NCBI GenBank assembly: GCA_002633005.1
Contig: NMRA01000557.1
Location: forward strand, 19,679-77,953
Direction: 5' to 3'
Source of the DNA: Phoronis australis
Taxonomy: Eukaryota > Phoronida > Phoronidae
DNA: 58,275 nucleotides
Under the pieces are notes generated by a model. It was not told where the DNA came from and did no database searches. It worked only from the letters and a program-made list of their open reading frames with translations. Position 1 is the first letter of the stretch, and every line of letters begins with the position of its first letter. The position numbers and the translations under genes were made by a program. This document shows, in pieces, positions 57,721 to 58,275 of this stretch.

Positions 57721-58275
57721 GTTTCACATAACGTTGTTAAGCATAGAATTAAACCTGTTTGATGGTTTTTTGTCGTACTTAACATTCCAATTAAACGCCG
57801 GATGAGCGCCCGTTTAGACTTGTACGGTACATGTACCTCGTTTATGTGAAGTTGCATCCTGGTGTGAAGTATCTCAGTGCAATAAGGCGGTGCAAGTTAA
57901 TAGCACCGTGAATTGAAAGTCACACTGTAACGCTACTGCCCGCGCCGTTTCCCTTTATCTCCTAGTTGTTCACATTTTTTGAATTAAAAGGATACTAAAC
58001 CCGTTTTGATGATTTCACTGAAACACTCTAGCCCTTTCTGCCGTTGAACATTTTTGTAAAATGAAATATTGCCATGTCATTGATACAGTTCTTTTAATAT
58101 CAATGCGCCTTTGTTTTTTCTTATTTTTTTTCTAAGCATGTACCTTCTCATGACCAAAGAGGATCGGAAATGTAAAGCTCGTCAAAAACATCTTTTAAAA
58201 CAATTCCTGATGAAGGTGCAATCTACTACAGAGTTACTTTCTTTCCCCTGAGAACAGTTGTGACGACTTGGGGGG
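57721..58275 (+). other. Nuclear receptor intron, right edge
   Basis: After the donor at 57721 no second zinc finger or other exon is visible to the end of the window. The ORF that continues past the donor ([13 protein letters not shown] onward) is intronic. Confidence 0.6.

Noticed and set aside
1-58275. CRISPR arrays, bacterial operons, rRNA genes or viral genomes
   Set aside because: No direct-repeat/spacer structure, no operon-like ORFs, no rRNA-like stretch, and no virus-like gene set was seen.

Overview
The window looks like a piece of a draft genome assembly from an animal, most likely a marine invertebrate. The evidence is intron-split genes, one HECT ubiquitin ligase and one nuclear receptor (a metazoan-only family), a non-LTR retrotransposon with a 2A-like NPGP motif of the kind known from several marine invertebrates, and many short terminal-inverted-repeat (TIR) transposons. 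There are isolated N bases and one 33-base N run. I cannot name the species. No bacterial operons, CRISPR arrays or rRNA genes are visible.

Layout. About 1-8.9 kb, minus strand: the 3' part of a HECT-domain E3 ligase gene. I could chain ten small exons whose splice phases all agree; the catalytic-cysteine end of the HECT domain runs off the left edge. About 9-27 kb: no convincing gene, apart from one weak candidate first exon and one decayed ORF cluster, with several MITE-like elements, foldbacks and repeats. About 27.3-30.3 kb: a ~420-bp tandem repeat next to a broken minus-strand LINE (endonuclease plus reverse transcriptase). About 30-38 kb: mostly unassigned, with a suspicious 155-bp perfect duplication at an N. 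From 38.47 kb to beyond the right edge, plus strand: a nuclear receptor gene. One exon carries the start codon and an acidic N-terminal domain; an exon at 57.6 kb carries the first DNA-binding zinc finger with a non-canonical P-box. The two join in phase across an 18.7-kb intron.

That intron is a transposon graveyard. It holds two copies of one ~2-kb TIR element (A at 44.3-46.3 kb, B at 48.7-56.0 kb). B has been swollen to 7.3 kb by further insertions, several with clear target-site duplications: a 1.97-kb TTAA-flanked element whose empty site survives in copy A, and a nest with an 8-bp-type element split by a 9-bp-TSD MITE. Between A and B lies a TIR element encoding a THAP zinc finger, itself split by a 0.5-kb element flanked by GGGGCCAT. 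Removing that element restores the THAP frame across the junction.

The two recognised genes are not obviously linked in function: one is a ubiquitin ligase, the other a ligand-type transcription factor. Exon boundaries come from reading splice consensus and phase by eye, without transcript support.
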